NCBI GenBank assembly: GCA_036262035.1
Contig: DATAJS010000005.1
Location: forward strand, 164,110-228,109
Source of the DNA: Burkholderiales bacterium
GTDB taxonomy: Bacteria > Pseudomonadota > Gammaproteobacteria > Burkholderiales > SG8-41
Length of the DNA stretch: 64,000 nt
Reading direction: 5' to 3'
The translations under genes were made by a program, and so were the position numbers. Each line of letters starts with the position of its first letter. Position 1 is the stretch's first letter. The notes under the pieces are model-generated. The model searched no databases, was not told the origin of the DNA, and saw only the letters and a program-made list of their open reading frames with translations. This document shows, in pieces, positions 25,682 through 34,003 of the stretch.

Positions 25682-25865
25682 TGATCCAGTCTCCCGGCTT
25701 CTATTTTTATGCCTGCGACATTCTCGTGCTGCGGCCTGCGGCATACATTCTAGCCGCGGGAGTGTCGCTTGGGGAGAAAAATGGCCGAGAAGGGACGCTT
25801 AGCCCACGGATTTGTATGCTTTTGGTCTAGCGTGAAACCCGCGTAAACGCGCCCTGCCGCCGGGG

Positions 25866-26195
25866 TTACTTGGGATAGCGGCGGCCGTAGAGCTCGCGAT
25901 TGGCCTTGTCGAGGTCGCGGTGGAAGGAGCGCCGGTCGTCCTCGCTCATGCGCTCGTTGCGGCGGTCGTCGTGGCGGTCCTGGCGCGCGTCGCGGCCGCG
26001 GTCCTGCCCGCCGCGCTCGCGCTCCCCGCCCTGGCGGCCGCCGCCCTTCTGCCACTGGGCCTGGGTGATCGCCCCGGCGTCAGACGTAGCCGCGCGCGCG
26101 AAAGCGTTCCCGTCCCACGCAGCGGAGGCTGCGGCGGCGGTCGTCAACGCGGCGATCGCGAATGCCAGGCGCAAGCGTTTCATGCGTTCGGTCAT
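25866..26195 (-). CDS. Small exported Arg/Asp-rich protein
   Basis: A 109-aa hypothetical protein. Residues 1-24 look like a signal peptide (KRLRLAFAIAALTTAAAASAA). The mature part has a Gly/Gln/Arg/Asp-rich repetitive stretch and ends DKANRELYGRRYPK. It is predicted periplasmic or secreted and disordered in the middle. It lies 7 nt downstream of another small exported protein, so the two probably form a bicistronic unit. I do not recognise the function. An internal ATG at 26183 is an alternative start. Confidence 0.6.
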   Translation of the reverse strand: MTERMKRLRLAFAIAALTTAAAASAAWDGNAFARAATSDAGAITQAQWQKGGGRQGGERERGGQDRGRDARQDRHDDRRNERMSEDDRRSFHRDLDKANRELYGRRYPK

Positions 26196-26202
26196 GTTTC
26201 CA

Positions 26203-26568
26203 TCAGAAGCGCCTGTCGGCGCGGTAGTCATTATAGGCCGGGCCACCGTAATAAGGGCCGCGGTGCTCGCGGTCGCGCTTCTCGAACGCGACCTGCTGCG
26301 ACAAGGCGTCGAGCCGCGCGTTCAGATGCTGCCACTCGCCCCTGGTCAGATAGCCGTCGGCGCGGAACGCACGCTCGTCGCGCGCGATCAGCCGGAGCTC
26401 GTGCCGAAGCCGGCCGTGCTCCCGGCGCGTGAGCTCGCCCGAGCGGCGGCCCTGCTCGATGCGCTGCTCGATCCGGTACTGGCGCTCGTCGATATTGTCC
26501 GAAGGGTGGGCGGCAAGCGCGGGCGCCGCCGCCGCGGCCATTGCCAGCGCGCCTATGAGCTTCTTCAT
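26203..26568 (-). CDS. Small exported protein with charged helical core
   Basis: A 121-aa hypothetical protein starting MKKLIGALAMAAAAAPALA, a clear Sec signal peptide. The mature region is highly charged and helical (ERQYRIEQRIEQGRRSGEL-type, REHGRLRHELRLIARDER). It ends in an aromatic, Gly/Tyr-rich tail (GPYYGGPAYNDYRADRRF). Charged helical periplasmic proteins of this size are common in Burkholderiales but uncharacterised. It is transcribed divergently from ompR, so control by OmpR/EnvZ is possible but not shown. Confidence 0.65.
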   Translation of the reverse strand: MKKLIGALAMAAAAAPALAAHPSDNIDERQYRIEQRIEQGRRSGELTRREHGRLRHELRLIARDERAFRADGYLTRGEWQHLNARLDALSQQVAFEKRDREHRGPYYGGPAYNDYRADRRF

Positions 26569-26729
26569 GATTCGCGTCCTCGAAGGTGTCGATGTGATGC
26601 TATTCGGTTCGACGCGGCGCGGGGCGAGGTGTGCGGGCCAGTTTGTAACACTTTGTTTCCTGCGGTACGAGGGCAATAAACATTTACAAAGGGCTGGAAG
26701 CCCCGGGGACTAGCGGCTAGGATGCGCCC

Positions 26730-27464
26730 ATGTCAGAACCCAAGACCAAGGTGCTCGTCGTCGACGACGACGCGCGGCTGCGAGACCTCCTGAACCGCTA
26801 TCTCGGCGAGCAGGGCTACAGCGTGAAAGCGGTCGCCAACGCGACCGACATGAACCGCCAGCTCGCGCGGGAGCGCTACGACCTCATGATCCTCGACCTC
26901 ATGCTGCCGGGCGAGGACGGGCTGTCGATCTGCCGGCGCCTGCGCGGCGGCAACGAGGACATGCCGATCATCATGCTCACGGCGAAAGGCGACGACGTCG
27001 ACCGCATCGTCGGGCTGGAGGTCGGGGCGGACGACTATCTGCCCAAGCCCTTCAATCCGCGCGAGCTCGTCGCGCGCATACAGGCGGTGCTGCGGCGCCG
27101 TCCGCCCCCGGCGCCGCCGGGCGCGCCGAGCACCGAGAAGGAGCTCGCGGAGTTCGGCGAGTTCAGGCTCAACCTCGCGACGCGCACGCTCACCAAGGGC
27201 GGCGAGGACGTCCCGCTGACCACGGGCGAGTTCGCGCTGCTGAAGGTCCTCGTGCAGCACCCGCGCGTGCCGCTGTCGCGCGACAAGCTGATGGAGCTCG
27301 CGCGGGGACGCGAGTTCGGTGCTTTCGACCGCAGCATCGACGTCCAGATCTCGCGCCTGCGCCGCCTCATCGAGCCCGATCCGTCCAAGCCCGCCTTCAT
27401 ACAGACCGTATGGGGCTTCGGCTACGTCTTCATTCCCGACGGCAAGTCCGAAGGTGAAAAGTGA
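26730..27464 (+). CDS. ompR: OmpR-family response regulator
   Basis: A 244-aa two-domain response regulator. The receiver domain (residues 6-120) has the acidic pair in VVDDD and phosphoacceptor D56 in LMILDLMLPGEDG, with the conserved lysine in YLPKPFNPREL. The C-terminal winged-helix DNA-binding domain follows (LTTGEFALLKVLVQHP, FDRSIDVQISRLRRLIE, IQTVWGFGYVF). The whole is a close OmpR match. The cognate kinase lies downstream after a word-repeat hairpin, and the last codons (EGEK-stop) are themselves part of that repeat. Confidence 0.94.
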   Translation: MSEPKTKVLVVDDDARLRDLLNRYLGEQGYSVKAVANATDMNRQLARERYDLMILDLMLPGEDGLSICRRLRGGNEDMPIIMLTAKGDDVDRIVGLEVGADDYLPKPFNPRELVARIQAVLRRRPPPAPPGAPSTEKELAEFGEFRLNLATRTLTKGGEDVPLTTGEFALLKVLVQHPRVPLSRDKLMELARGREFGAFDRSIDVQISRLRRLIEPDPSKPAFIQTVWGFGYVFIPDGKSEGEK

Positions 27465-27548
27465 AGGACCGTGAAAAGTGAAACGTGAAACGTGAAACGA
27501 AGAGCTCCGTGATACCTACGTTTCCCGTTTCACATTTCACGTTTCACG
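27453..27548. repeat. GTGAAAC word-repeat hairpin between ompR and its kinase
   Basis: The left arm 27453-27500 repeats GTGAAAAGTGAA then GTGAAAC three times. The right arm 27517-27548 carries GTTTCCC, GTTTCAC, ATTTCAC and GTTTCAC, the reverse complement. The left arm begins inside the ompR coding end, and the hairpin separates two genes that must be co-expressed. It may allow partial read-through, but this is inference. Confidence 0.8.
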
Positions 27549-27575
27549 CCTCATGAGCCGAGCAGGCTCATGAGG
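27549..27575 (+). promoter_or_regulatory. Perfect 11-bp hairpin enclosing the kinase start codon, with a six-codon upstream ORF
   Basis: CCTCATGAGCC, loop GAGCA, GGCTCATGAGG: arms of 11 bp with no mismatch. The kinase ATG (27570-27572) is inside the right arm. The ATG in the left arm (27553) opens a six-codon frame (M-S-R-A-G-S) whose TGA overlaps the kinase ATG as ATGA. Translation of the short frame could open the hairpin and couple initiation; this is an inference. Confidence 0.6.
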
Positions 27576-28877
27576 CTGTGGCCGCGCTCGCTGCTCTGGC
27601 GCAGCGTGCTCCTCATCGCGATCCTGCTCGTGATCGCGAACGTCGCATGGGTGCAGATCTTCCGCGTCAGCGAGCGCACGCCGCGCGCGCGCCAGACCGC
27701 GCAGCAGATCGCGAGCGTCATCAACATCACGCGCTGGGCGCTGATCACCGCCGATGCGACGCGGCGCTTCGAGCTCCTGCAGGAGCTGTCCAAGACCGAG
27801 GGCATCCAGGTCTACGTGATGGAGCGCGACGAGAAGCTGCAGCCGCTGCCGCCCCGCCCCTTCGTCCAGGAAGTCGCCAGCGAGCTCAAGCGCCAGCTCG
27901 GCCCGGACACCCGCATCACGCTCGACCGCGCCGGCATGCACGGCACGTGGGTGAGCTTTTCGATCGACGACGACGCGTACTGGGTCTACATGCCGCGCTC
28001 GCGCCTCGAGCGCAACGATCCGCTGCGCTGGGCGGGTTGGGGCGCGCTGGTGCTGATCCTCGCGATGGGCGGGGCGTACTTCATCGTCTCCCGCATCAAC
28101 CGGCCGCTGCGCGAGCTCACGCGCGCCGCGCTGGCGGTCGGCCGGGGGGCGACGCCGCAGCCGGTGAGCGAGCGCGGGCCGTCCGAGACCGGCACGCTCG
28201 CGCGGGCTTTCAACCGGATGTCCGCGGACCTGAAGCGGCTGGACGACGAGCGCATGCTGCTGCTCGCGGGGGTCTCGCACGACCTGCGCACGCCGCTCGC
28301 GCGCATCCGCCTCGGGCTCGAGATGATGGATGACCGCGGCGACGCGGAGCTGCGCGAAGGCCTGGTGCAGGACATCGAGGACATCGACGCGGCCATCGGT
28401 CAGTTCCTCGACTTCGCGCGGCTGCGCGACGCCGAAGAGCCGGTGGCGCAGAGCGATCTCAACGCGCTCGCGGAGAGCGTGATCGCACGCTACGGGCGCG
28501 CGGGCAAACCGGTGCGGTTCGAGCCCGGCGACGTACGACCGCTGTCGCTGCGCCACCGCGCGATGCAGCGCCTGCTCGGCAACCTGATCGACAACGCGTT
28601 GAAGCACGGCGGCGCCGCGGGGGTGGACGTGACGACCGGCGCCGAGGGCGGGCACGTTTTCGTCGAGGTCCTCGACCGCGGACCGGGCATCCCGCCCGAT
28701 GCCGCCGAGCGCATGCTCCAGCCTTTCACCCGCCTCGACACCGCGCGCAGCGGCAGCGGCACGGGGCTGGGCCTGGCGATCGTCGATCGCGTGGCGCGCA
28801 TGCACGGCGGGCGGGTGTTGCTGCTGCCGCGCGACGGGGGCGGGTTGCGGGCCCGCGTCGAAATCCCGGCTGGTTAA
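27570..28877 (+). CDS. envZ: EnvZ-like sensor histidine kinase
   Basis: A 435-aa membrane kinase. TM1 is at about residues 10-30, a periplasmic domain at 31-155, TM2 at 156-174 and HAMP at 175-225. The dimerisation/phosphoacceptor motif GVSHDLRTPLARIRL has H237. The ATPase has the N box NLIDNALKHG, DRGPGIP and GTGLGLAIVDRVARMHGG. It should phosphorylate the OmpR homologue upstream. Start is the ATG at 27570, inside a hairpin. Confidence 0.93.
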   Translation: MRLWPRSLLWRSVLLIAILLVIANVAWVQIFRVSERTPRARQTAQQIASVINITRWALITADATRRFELLQELSKTEGIQVYVMERDEKLQPLPPRPFVQEVASELKRQLGPDTRITLDRAGMHGTWVSFSIDDDAYWVYMPRSRLERNDPLRWAGWGALVLILAMGGAYFIVSRINRPLRELTRAALAVGRGATPQPVSERGPSETGTLARAFNRMSADLKRLDDERMLLLAGVSHDLRTPLARIRLGLEMMDDRGDAELREGLVQDIEDIDAAIGQFLDFARLRDAEEPVAQSDLNALAESVIARYGRAGKPVRFEPGDVRPLSLRHRAMQRLLGNLIDNALKHGGAAGVDVTTGAEGGHVFVEVLDRGPGIPPDAAERMLQPFTRLDTARSGSGTGLGLAIVDRVARMHGGRVLLLPRDGGGLRARVEIPAG

Positions 28878-29077
28878 AAGACAAAGTCAAAAGCATCAAC
28901 ACGGAGGACACGGAGGTTCACGGAGGGCACGGAGGAAAAACGTTCGGGTGGCTGTGGCTTCAGGCTATCGCATTCGGACGGAGCGCCGATGCCGGACGCT
29001 CGTGGCCGCATCGCTTTCCTCCGTGTCCTCCGTGGCTTTTCCTCCGTGCCCTCCGTGTTGCGCTTTGCTTTTTTAAC
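28873..29077. repeat. CACGGAGG word-repeat hairpin between convergent genes
   Basis: The left arm (28898-28940) has ACACGGAGG, ACACGGAGG, TTCACGGAGGG and CACGGAGG. The right arm (29016-29060) has CCTCCGTGT, CCTCCGTGG, CCTCCGTGC and CCTCCGTGT. Outer ends GTTAAAAGACAAAG (28873) and CTTTGCTTTTTTAAC (29063-29077) also pair. A GC-rich core of about 75 nt fills the loop. The ending in T6 suggests a bidirectional terminator. Confidence 0.8.
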
Positions 29078-29080
29078 GCC

Positions 29081-29563
29081 TCAGCGCCGCACGCGGATCG
29101 AGGTCATGCGCAGCCGGCAGGAGAGCACCCGGCCGAGGGCGAAGAGCAGGTCGCGGGCGAGCGCGGGCTCGTCGTCTCCGAAGCGCCTGAACTGATCGAG
29201 CTCGAGCCTGAGCAGCGTGCCGTCGGTGACGCCCCAGACGTTCGCCGAGCGCGGCTGACCGTCGAAAAACGACTGCTCGCCGATCACGCTGAAGGGGCCG
29301 ATGCGGGCCAGGGAAGCGACCGACAGACCGTCCACAACGGTCACGCCGACTTCGAGGGTCCCTTCGGCGACGAAGAACAACCCGCGGTCCACCGCGTCGC
29401 GCTGGATCACCACCTCGTTCGCCTTGAACGGGCGTACCTGCGTGTCTTCCAGCAGCTTGCGCCAGTCCGGTGCACCCCAGCCCGGAAGCGCGAGGCAGTC
29501 GCTCGCCGCCGTCGGTGTCGCGGCTGCGGCGGCGAAGCTTGCGGCGTAATCGGCAGCTTTCAT
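29081..29563 (-). CDS. Cyclic-nucleotide-binding (CRP-like sensor) domain protein
   Basis: A 160-aa protein consisting of a CAP_ED-type cyclic-nucleotide-binding fold: VRPFKANEVVIQRDAVDRGLF, FVAEGTLEVGV, IGPFSVIGEQSFFDGQPRSANV near residues 105-126. There is no helix-turn-helix domain after it, so it is not a complete CRP-type regulator; relatives act as stand-alone sensors of unknown role. The ATG at 29563 gives a natural N-terminus. It lies 31 nt downstream of thpR on the same strand. Confidence 0.8.
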   Translation of the reverse strand: MKAADYAASFAAAAATPTAASDCLALPGWGAPDWRKLLEDTQVRPFKANEVVIQRDAVDRGLFFVAEGTLEVGVTVVDGLSVASLARIGPFSVIGEQSFFDGQPRSANVWGVTDGTLLRLELDQFRRFGDDEPALARDLLFALGRVLSCRLRMTSIRVRR

Positions 29564-29594
29564 GACCTGTTCGTTGTGCGCTGCGAAAACCGAA

Positions 29595-30122
29595 TTATAC
29601 CGGTGGGCGCAACGGCCACCGCGCGAGTACGTCGTAGCGGCCGCCGGCCGACTCCGCCAGCACGAAGTCGCGCGCGCTCCATCGCGGCGCCGCGACATCG
29701 GCGGTGCGCGGGGGGCGGCGCGCGTTGCGCACCAGCGTCACGTGAGGCGCGTAAGGGCGATCCTCACCGCGATAACCCGCCGCTGCGAGCGCCGCGGTCA
29801 GATCCGCAACGAGCGAGGTCAAGGCCGACGGTGTCTCACGCGCGCCGGCCCAGACGATGCGGTTGTGGCGCCAGTAGCCGAGCACGTCGGTGGCGAGCTC
29901 GAACGGGCGCCCCGCCACGCTTGCGGCGCACTCGGCGAGCGTCGTCAGGTCGGAGCGCGCGACGCCCCCGACGAAGAACAAGGTGAGGTGGATCCTGGCG
30001 GCGGCGGTCGCACGGCCTGCGCATTCGGCCTGGGCCCGGACAGCGGCAGCGGAGAGCGCGGCGCGCACCGCGTCTTCGGGCCAGAGCGCGAAGAAGACGC
30101 GCGCGCGCTCGCCCGCGGCCAT
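29595..30122 (-). CDS. thpR: RNA 2',3'-cyclic phosphodiesterase (2'-5' RNA ligase family)
   Basis: A 175-aa protein of the 2H phosphoesterase family. The two catalytic HxT motifs are visible: IHLTLFFVGG near residue 44 and PHVTLVRNAR near residue 125. The N-terminus VFFALWPEDAVRAAL is typical of ThpR/LigT. The start overlaps the ispF stop by one base (TGATG), so it is coupled to ispF, an arrangement I regard as incidental. Confidence 0.9.
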   Translation of the reverse strand: MAAGERARVFFALWPEDAVRAALSAAAVRAQAECAGRATAAARIHLTLFFVGGVARSDLTTLAECAASVAGRPFELATDVLGYWRHNRIVWAGARETPSALTSLVADLTAALAAAGYRGEDRPYAPHVTLVRNARRPPRTADVAAPRWSARDFVLAESAGGRYDVLARWPLRPPV

Positions 30123-30613
30123 CAGTCGGTGAGGCGCTCGGGCGGGCGCTCGATCAGGGCCACCGCTTCGGCGGCGATGCCCTCCCCGCGGCCGATCGCG
30201 CCGAGCCCCTCGGCGGTCTTCGCCTTGACGTTGACGTCGGCGGCGTCGATGCGAAGATCGGCCGCGATGTTCTCGCGCATACGCGGGATGTGCGGGGCCA
30301 TCTTCGGCGCCTGCGCTTGAATCGTGCAGTCGACGTTCACCACGCGATAGCCGTTGTTGAGCAACAGGCCGTGCACGTGACGCAGCAGCTCGCGGCTGTC
30401 CGCGCCTTTGTATTTCGGGTCGGTGTCGGGAAAATGCGTGCCGATATCGCCGAGGCCTGCCGCGCCGATCAGCGCATCGCAGATCGCGTGCAGCAGCACG
30501 TCGGCGTCCGAATGCCCCTTGAGCCCGCGATCGTAGGGGATGTCGACGCCGCCGATGATGAGCCTGCGGCCCGTGACGAGCGCGTGGATATCGAAACCCT
30601 GGCCGATTCTCAT
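30122..30613 (-). CDS. ispF: 2-C-methyl-D-erythritol 2,4-cyclodiphosphate synthase
   Basis: A 163-aa MEP-pathway enzyme that makes MEcPP with loss of CMP. Metal ligands D8 and H10 are in GQGFDIHAL, and H42 lies in [31 protein letters not shown]. FKxKT-like [12 protein letters not shown] is near the C-terminus. The start ATG overlaps the ispD stop (ATGA). The ispDF pair is conserved in gammaproteobacteria and betaproteobacteria. Confidence 0.96.
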   Translation of the reverse strand: MRIGQGFDIHALVTGRRLIIGGVDIPYDRGLKGHSDADVLLHAICDALIGAAGLGDIGTHFPDTDPKYKGADSRELLRHVHGLLLNNGYRVVNVDCTIQAQAPKMAPHIPRMRENIAADLRIDAADVNVKAKTAEGLGAIGRGEGIAAEAVALIERPPERLTD

Positions 30614-31302
30614 GTCGACGCTTTCAGGATGACCTCCGCCAGCTCGAGGTCCTGCGGGTAGGTGACCTTGAGGTTGCGGATCTCGCCCATGACGAGACGC
30701 GGCTTGAGCCCGAGGCGCTCGACGGCCGAAGCTTCGTCGGTGACGCCGGCGGCACAACTTCGGCGCAGCGCCTCGACGAGAAAGCCGTAGCGGAACATCT
30801 GCGGCGTCTGCGCCTGCCACAGCCCGTCGCGGCTCGCGGTGGCTTCGACGCGCGCATCAAGGTTCGCACGCTTGAGGGTGTCCGCGACCGGGATCGCGAG
30901 CAGGCCGCCGGCGTCGTCTTCGCCGACCTCGTCGATGAGCCTCGCGAGCGCCGCGCGGGACAGGCACGGCCGCGCCGCGTCATGCACCAGCACCCAGTCG
31001 CCGCCCGCGACCGCATCGCGCGCGGCGATCAGGCCGTTGTAAACGCTCGCCGCCCGCGTCTCGCCGCCGCAGTAGAGCGGCTGCACGCGGTCCGCGAGAT
31101 CGCCGAACCCCGCTTCACGAAAATCGCGGTCGCCGGGTGACAGCACGAGAAAAACCTGCTCGATGCGCGCGTCGGCCGCGAGGCGGCTCAGTGTGTGGTG
31201 CAGCATCGGACGTCCGGCGAGGGGAAGATACTGCTTCGGGGTGCTGCTGCCGAGGCGGGAACCGGAGCCTGCGGCTGGAACGAGCGCGAAGTAGCGGTGC
31301 AT
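30610..31302 (-). CDS. ispD: 2-C-methyl-D-erythritol 4-phosphate cytidylyltransferase
   Basis: A 230-aa enzyme that joins CTP and MEP. The nucleotide-binding N-terminus [21 protein letters not shown] (residues 8-28) is diagnostic. [14 protein letters not shown] near 101 and [12 protein letters not shown] near 187 are further IspD hallmarks. It is the first gene of the ispD-ispF-thpR operon and is divergent from amrB. Confidence 0.96.
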   Translation of the reverse strand: MHRYFALVPAAGSGSRLGSSTPKQYLPLAGRPMLHHTLSRLAADARIEQVFLVLSPGDRDFREAGFGDLADRVQPLYCGGETRAASVYNGLIAARDAVAGGDWVLVHDAARPCLSRAALARLIDEVGEDDAGGLLAIPVADTLKRANLDARVEATASRDGLWQAQTPQMFRYGFLVEALRRSCAAGVTDEASAVERLGLKPRLVMGEIRNLKVTYPQDLELAEVILKAST

Positions 31303-31403
31303 GAAACGTTTTCGCCGGATGGACGCGCGATTTTAGCGCCTCACGGCTCTTTTCTTGCCGTACATTGTTCACAGCGCCTTGATTCGGGGCTCACGGCCCC
31401 CAC

Positions 31404-32219
31404 ATGACTTCGATGACTACCCCTGCCAGCAGCTCGGTGCGCCGCCCCGCCGTCGCGGGCCTCTTCTATCCGGGCGAACCGGACGAGCTTTCGCGTACGG
31501 TGTCGGACATGCTCGCCGCCGCCGCTCCGCACGCGGGCAAACCGCCGAAAGCGATCATCGCGCCGCACGCGGGCTACATCTATTCGGGGCCGATCGCCGC
31601 CAGCGCCTACGCGCTGCTCGCGCCGCTGCGCCACATCGTCAAGCGCGTGGTGCTGCTGGGACCCACGCATCGCGTGGCAGTGCGGGGCCTCGCCCTGCCC
31701 GCGTCGAGACACTTCTCGACGCCGCTCGGCACGGTCGAGATCGACCTCGATGCGGCGCAGCAGCTGCGAGGCCTGCCGCAGGTCGGGGTGAGCGAAGAAG
31801 CGCACGCGCTCGAGCACTCGCTCGAAGTGCACGTGCCGTTCCTCCAGACCGTGCTCGCGGATTTCAGGCTGGTGCCGCTCGCGGTGGGACACGCGAGCGC
31901 CGAGGAAGTCGCGCAGGTGATCGAAGCGCTGTGGGGCGGGCCGGAGACGCTGATCGTCGTCAGCTCGGACCTGTCGCACTACCTGCCGTACGCCCAAGCG
32001 CAGGGTACAGACCGCGCGACCGCCGATTCGGTGCTCCGGCTCGAGACGCACATCGACCACGAACAGGCGTGCGGCGCGACGCCGGTCACGGGCCTCACGC
32101 TCGCGGCGCGCCAGCATGGGCTCAAGCCCGAGCTGCTCGATCTTCGCAACTCCGGCGACACCGCGGGCGACAAGTCGCGCGTCGTCGGTTACGCCTCTTT
32201 CGCTTTCTACGGACAGTAA
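31404..32219 (+). CDS. amrB: AmmeMemoRadiSam system protein B (MEMO1 family)
   Basis: A 271-aa Memo-family protein. Visible hallmarks are RRPAVAGLFYPGEP at about residue 12, IAPHAGYIYSGPIAASAYA, LLGPTHRVAVRGLALP and EHSLEVHVPFLQ, then VVSSDLSHYLPY. The His, Asp and Cys-rich pockets resemble metal dioxygenase folds. Bacterial function is unknown. It opens a tight three-gene set with amrA and amrS; the amrA start follows its stop directly (TAAATG). Confidence 0.93.
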   Translation: MTSMTTPASSSVRRPAVAGLFYPGEPDELSRTVSDMLAAAAPHAGKPPKAIIAPHAGYIYSGPIAASAYALLAPLRHIVKRVVLLGPTHRVAVRGLALPASRHFSTPLGTVEIDLDAAQQLRGLPQVGVSEEAHALEHSLEVHVPFLQTVLADFRLVPLAVGHASAEEVAQVIEALWGGPETLIVVSSDLSHYLPYAQAQGTDRATADSVLRLETHIDHEQACGATPVTGLTLAARQHGLKPELLDLRNSGDTAGDKSRVVGYASFAFYGQ

Positions 32220-32768
32220 ATGGACCTGCACGCCGGACAAATCCTCCTGCCCATCGCACGCGCCGCGATCGCACGCGAGCTCGGGCGCAACGCCGAGGCG
32301 GCCGAAGACGCCTCGTTCCTGCGCGAGGCGGGCGCGACCTTCGTCACGCTCAAGCACGGCGACCAGCTGCGAGGCTGCATCGGCTCGCTGCAGGCGTATC
32401 GGCCGCTGCTCGCGGACGTGAAATCGAACGCGGTCGCCGCGGCTTTCCGCGATCCGCGCTTCCCGCCGCTCGCGGCTCCGGAGCTCGATGCGACGCGCAT
32501 CGAGGTTTCGTTGCTGTCGCCGCAAGAACCGATGTCGTTCCAAGACGAAGCCGACGCGCTCGCGCAGCTGCGGCCCGGCATCGACGGCATCGTGTTCGAG
32601 TACGGCTGGCATCACAGCACGTTCCTGCCGCAGGTGTGGGAAGATCTTCCCGACCCCGCGGAATTCCTGATGCACCTCAAGCACAAAGCGGGTCTTCCGC
32701 CGGACTTCTGGGATCCGGACGTGAAGCTCGCGCGCTATACGGTCGCCAAATGGACCGAGAACCGATGA
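32220..32768 (+). CDS. amrA: AmmeMemoRadiSam system protein A (AMMECR1 family)
   Basis: A 182-aa AMMECR1-domain protein. The conserved core LRGCIGSLQAYRPLLADV is near residues 50-67, followed by FRDPRFPPL, IEVSLLSPQEPM and FLPQVWEDLPDPAEFLMHLKHKAG. The biochemical role is unknown in bacteria. Its stop overlaps the amrS start (ATGA), so the two are coupled. Confidence 0.93.
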   Translation: MDLHAGQILLPIARAAIARELGRNAEAAEDASFLREAGATFVTLKHGDQLRGCIGSLQAYRPLLADVKSNAVAAAFRDPRFPPLAAPELDATRIEVSLLSPQEPMSFQDEADALAQLRPGIDGIVFEYGWHHSTFLPQVWEDLPDPAEFLMHLKHKAGLPPDFWDPDVKLARYTVAKWTENR

Positions 32769-33859
32769 ACGATACGACCGACGCCAATCTTTTCCCCGGC
32801 CGCTGGTATCACATGCTCGACGACGGCCGCATGCAATGCGACCTGTGTCCGCGCGACTGCCGGCTGCACGAAGGCCAGCGCGGCGCGTGCTTCGTGCGCC
32901 AGCGCGTCGGCGACCGGATGATGCTGACGACCTACGGACGCTCGTCCGGTTTCTGCATCGATCCGATCGAGAAGAAGCCGCTGAACCATTTCTACCCCGG
33001 CTCCAGCATCCTCTCGTTCGGCACCGCCGGCTGCAACCTCGCGTGCAAGTTCTGCCAGAACTGGGACATCAGCAAGTCGCGCGACATGGACCGGCTGCAG
33101 GATCAGGCGTCGCCGGAAGCGATCGCGATCGCGGCCTCGCAGCACGGCTGCAAGTCGGTCGCGTTCACCTACAACGATCCGGTGATCTTTGCCGAGTACG
33201 CGATGGACATCGCCGACGCATGCCACGCGCACGGCGTGAAGACCGTCGCGGTCACCGCGGGCTACATCCATCCCGAGCCGCGGCGCGAGTTCTACGCCAG
33301 GATGGACGCGGCGAACGTCGACCTCAAGGCGTTCACCGACGAGTTCTACTTCAAGCTCTGCGGCGCGCACCTTGCGCCGGTGCTCGATACGCTCGAGTAT
33401 CTCAAGCACGAGACCGACGTCTGGTTCGAGATCACGACCCTGCTGATTCCGGGCAAGAACGACAGCGATGAAGAGCTGACCGCGATGTGCAAATGGATCA
33501 TGAAGGCGCTCGGCCCCGACGTGCCGCTGCACTTCACCGCCTTCCATCCCGATTACAAGATGGGCGACATCCCCGCGACGCCGGCGGCTACGCTCACGCG
33601 CGCGCGCAACATCGCGCTGAAAGAAGGCCTGCACTACGTCTATACCGGCAACGTGCACGACGCGGCGGGCGGCGCGACCTACTGCACCGGCTGCAAGAAA
33701 CCGCTCATCGTGCGCGACTGGCACCGGATCGAGGACTACAAGCTGACGCCCGAAGGCGCCTGCCCCGATTGCGGCACCAGGGTGCCGGGGCGGTTCGAGG
33801 CGTTCGACAAGCAGTTCGGGAGACGGCGCATTCCGCTGTTCCTGAACAGAGCGGCTTGA
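32765..33859 (+). CDS. amrS: AmmeMemoRadiSam system radical SAM enzyme
   Basis: A 364-aa radical SAM enzyme. The cluster cysteines are C90, C94 and C97 in GCNLACKFCQNWDIS. Extra cysteines lie near the N-terminus (C25, C28, C32, C42) and as two CxxC pairs at the C-terminus (YCTGCKK and ACPDCGT), which may bind further metal. The family resembles pyruvate-formate-lyase activating enzymes. Substrate unknown. It ends the amrBAS operon and is followed by REP-like sequence before mfd. Confidence 0.93.
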   Translation: MNDTTDANLFPGRWYHMLDDGRMQCDLCPRDCRLHEGQRGACFVRQRVGDRMMLTTYGRSSGFCIDPIEKKPLNHFYPGSSILSFGTAGCNLACKFCQNWDISKSRDMDRLQDQASPEAIAIAASQHGCKSVAFTYNDPVIFAEYAMDIADACHAHGVKTVAVTAGYIHPEPRREFYARMDAANVDLKAFTDEFYFKLCGAHLAPVLDTLEYLKHETDVWFEITTLLIPGKNDSDEELTAMCKWIMKALGPDVPLHFTAFHPDYKMGDIPATPAATLTRARNIALKEGLHYVYTGNVHDAAGGATYCTGCKKPLIVRDWHRIEDYKLTPEGACPDCGTRVPGRFEAFDKQFGRRRIPLFLNRAA

Positions 33860-33864
33860 CGCGC

Positions 33865-33955
33865 GTCGCGGGATCGCCACGGCGGTCCTGCCGGAACCGC
33901 CTCGCGATGACGATGGGTGTCATTGCGAGGAGCGCAAGCGACGAAGCAATCCCGG
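33865..33955. repeat. Two REP-like units upstream of mfd
   Basis: Unit 1 (about 33871-33912) reads GATCGCCACGGCGG ... CCGCCTCGCGATGACG and matches the element at 14784-14833. Unit 2 (33919-33953) reads GTCATTGCGAGGAGCG ... AGCGACGAAGCAATCCC, a very widespread proteobacterial repeat. The two units are head-to-head, as in bacterial mosaic elements. Confidence 0.75.
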
Positions 33956-33975
33956 TGCGGCCGGCACTCAGTCTC

Positions 33976-33981
33976 TATAAT
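33976..33981 (+). promoter_or_regulatory. Consensus -10 (TATAAT) upstream of mfd
   Basis: TATAAT lies 22 nt before the mfd ATG, directly after the REP-like units. No convincing -35 is visible at 16-18 nt spacing, since that position falls in repeat-derived sequence. Confidence 0.5.
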
Positions 33982-34003
33982 TCCCGACTTTTCCGCAGGT
34001 AAC

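Noticed and set aside
33917-34003. Mfd start at the upstream TTG/ATG-like codons at 33917
   Set aside because: That stretch is a dispersed REP-like repeat and the TATAAT promoter lies within it; homology begins at 34004.
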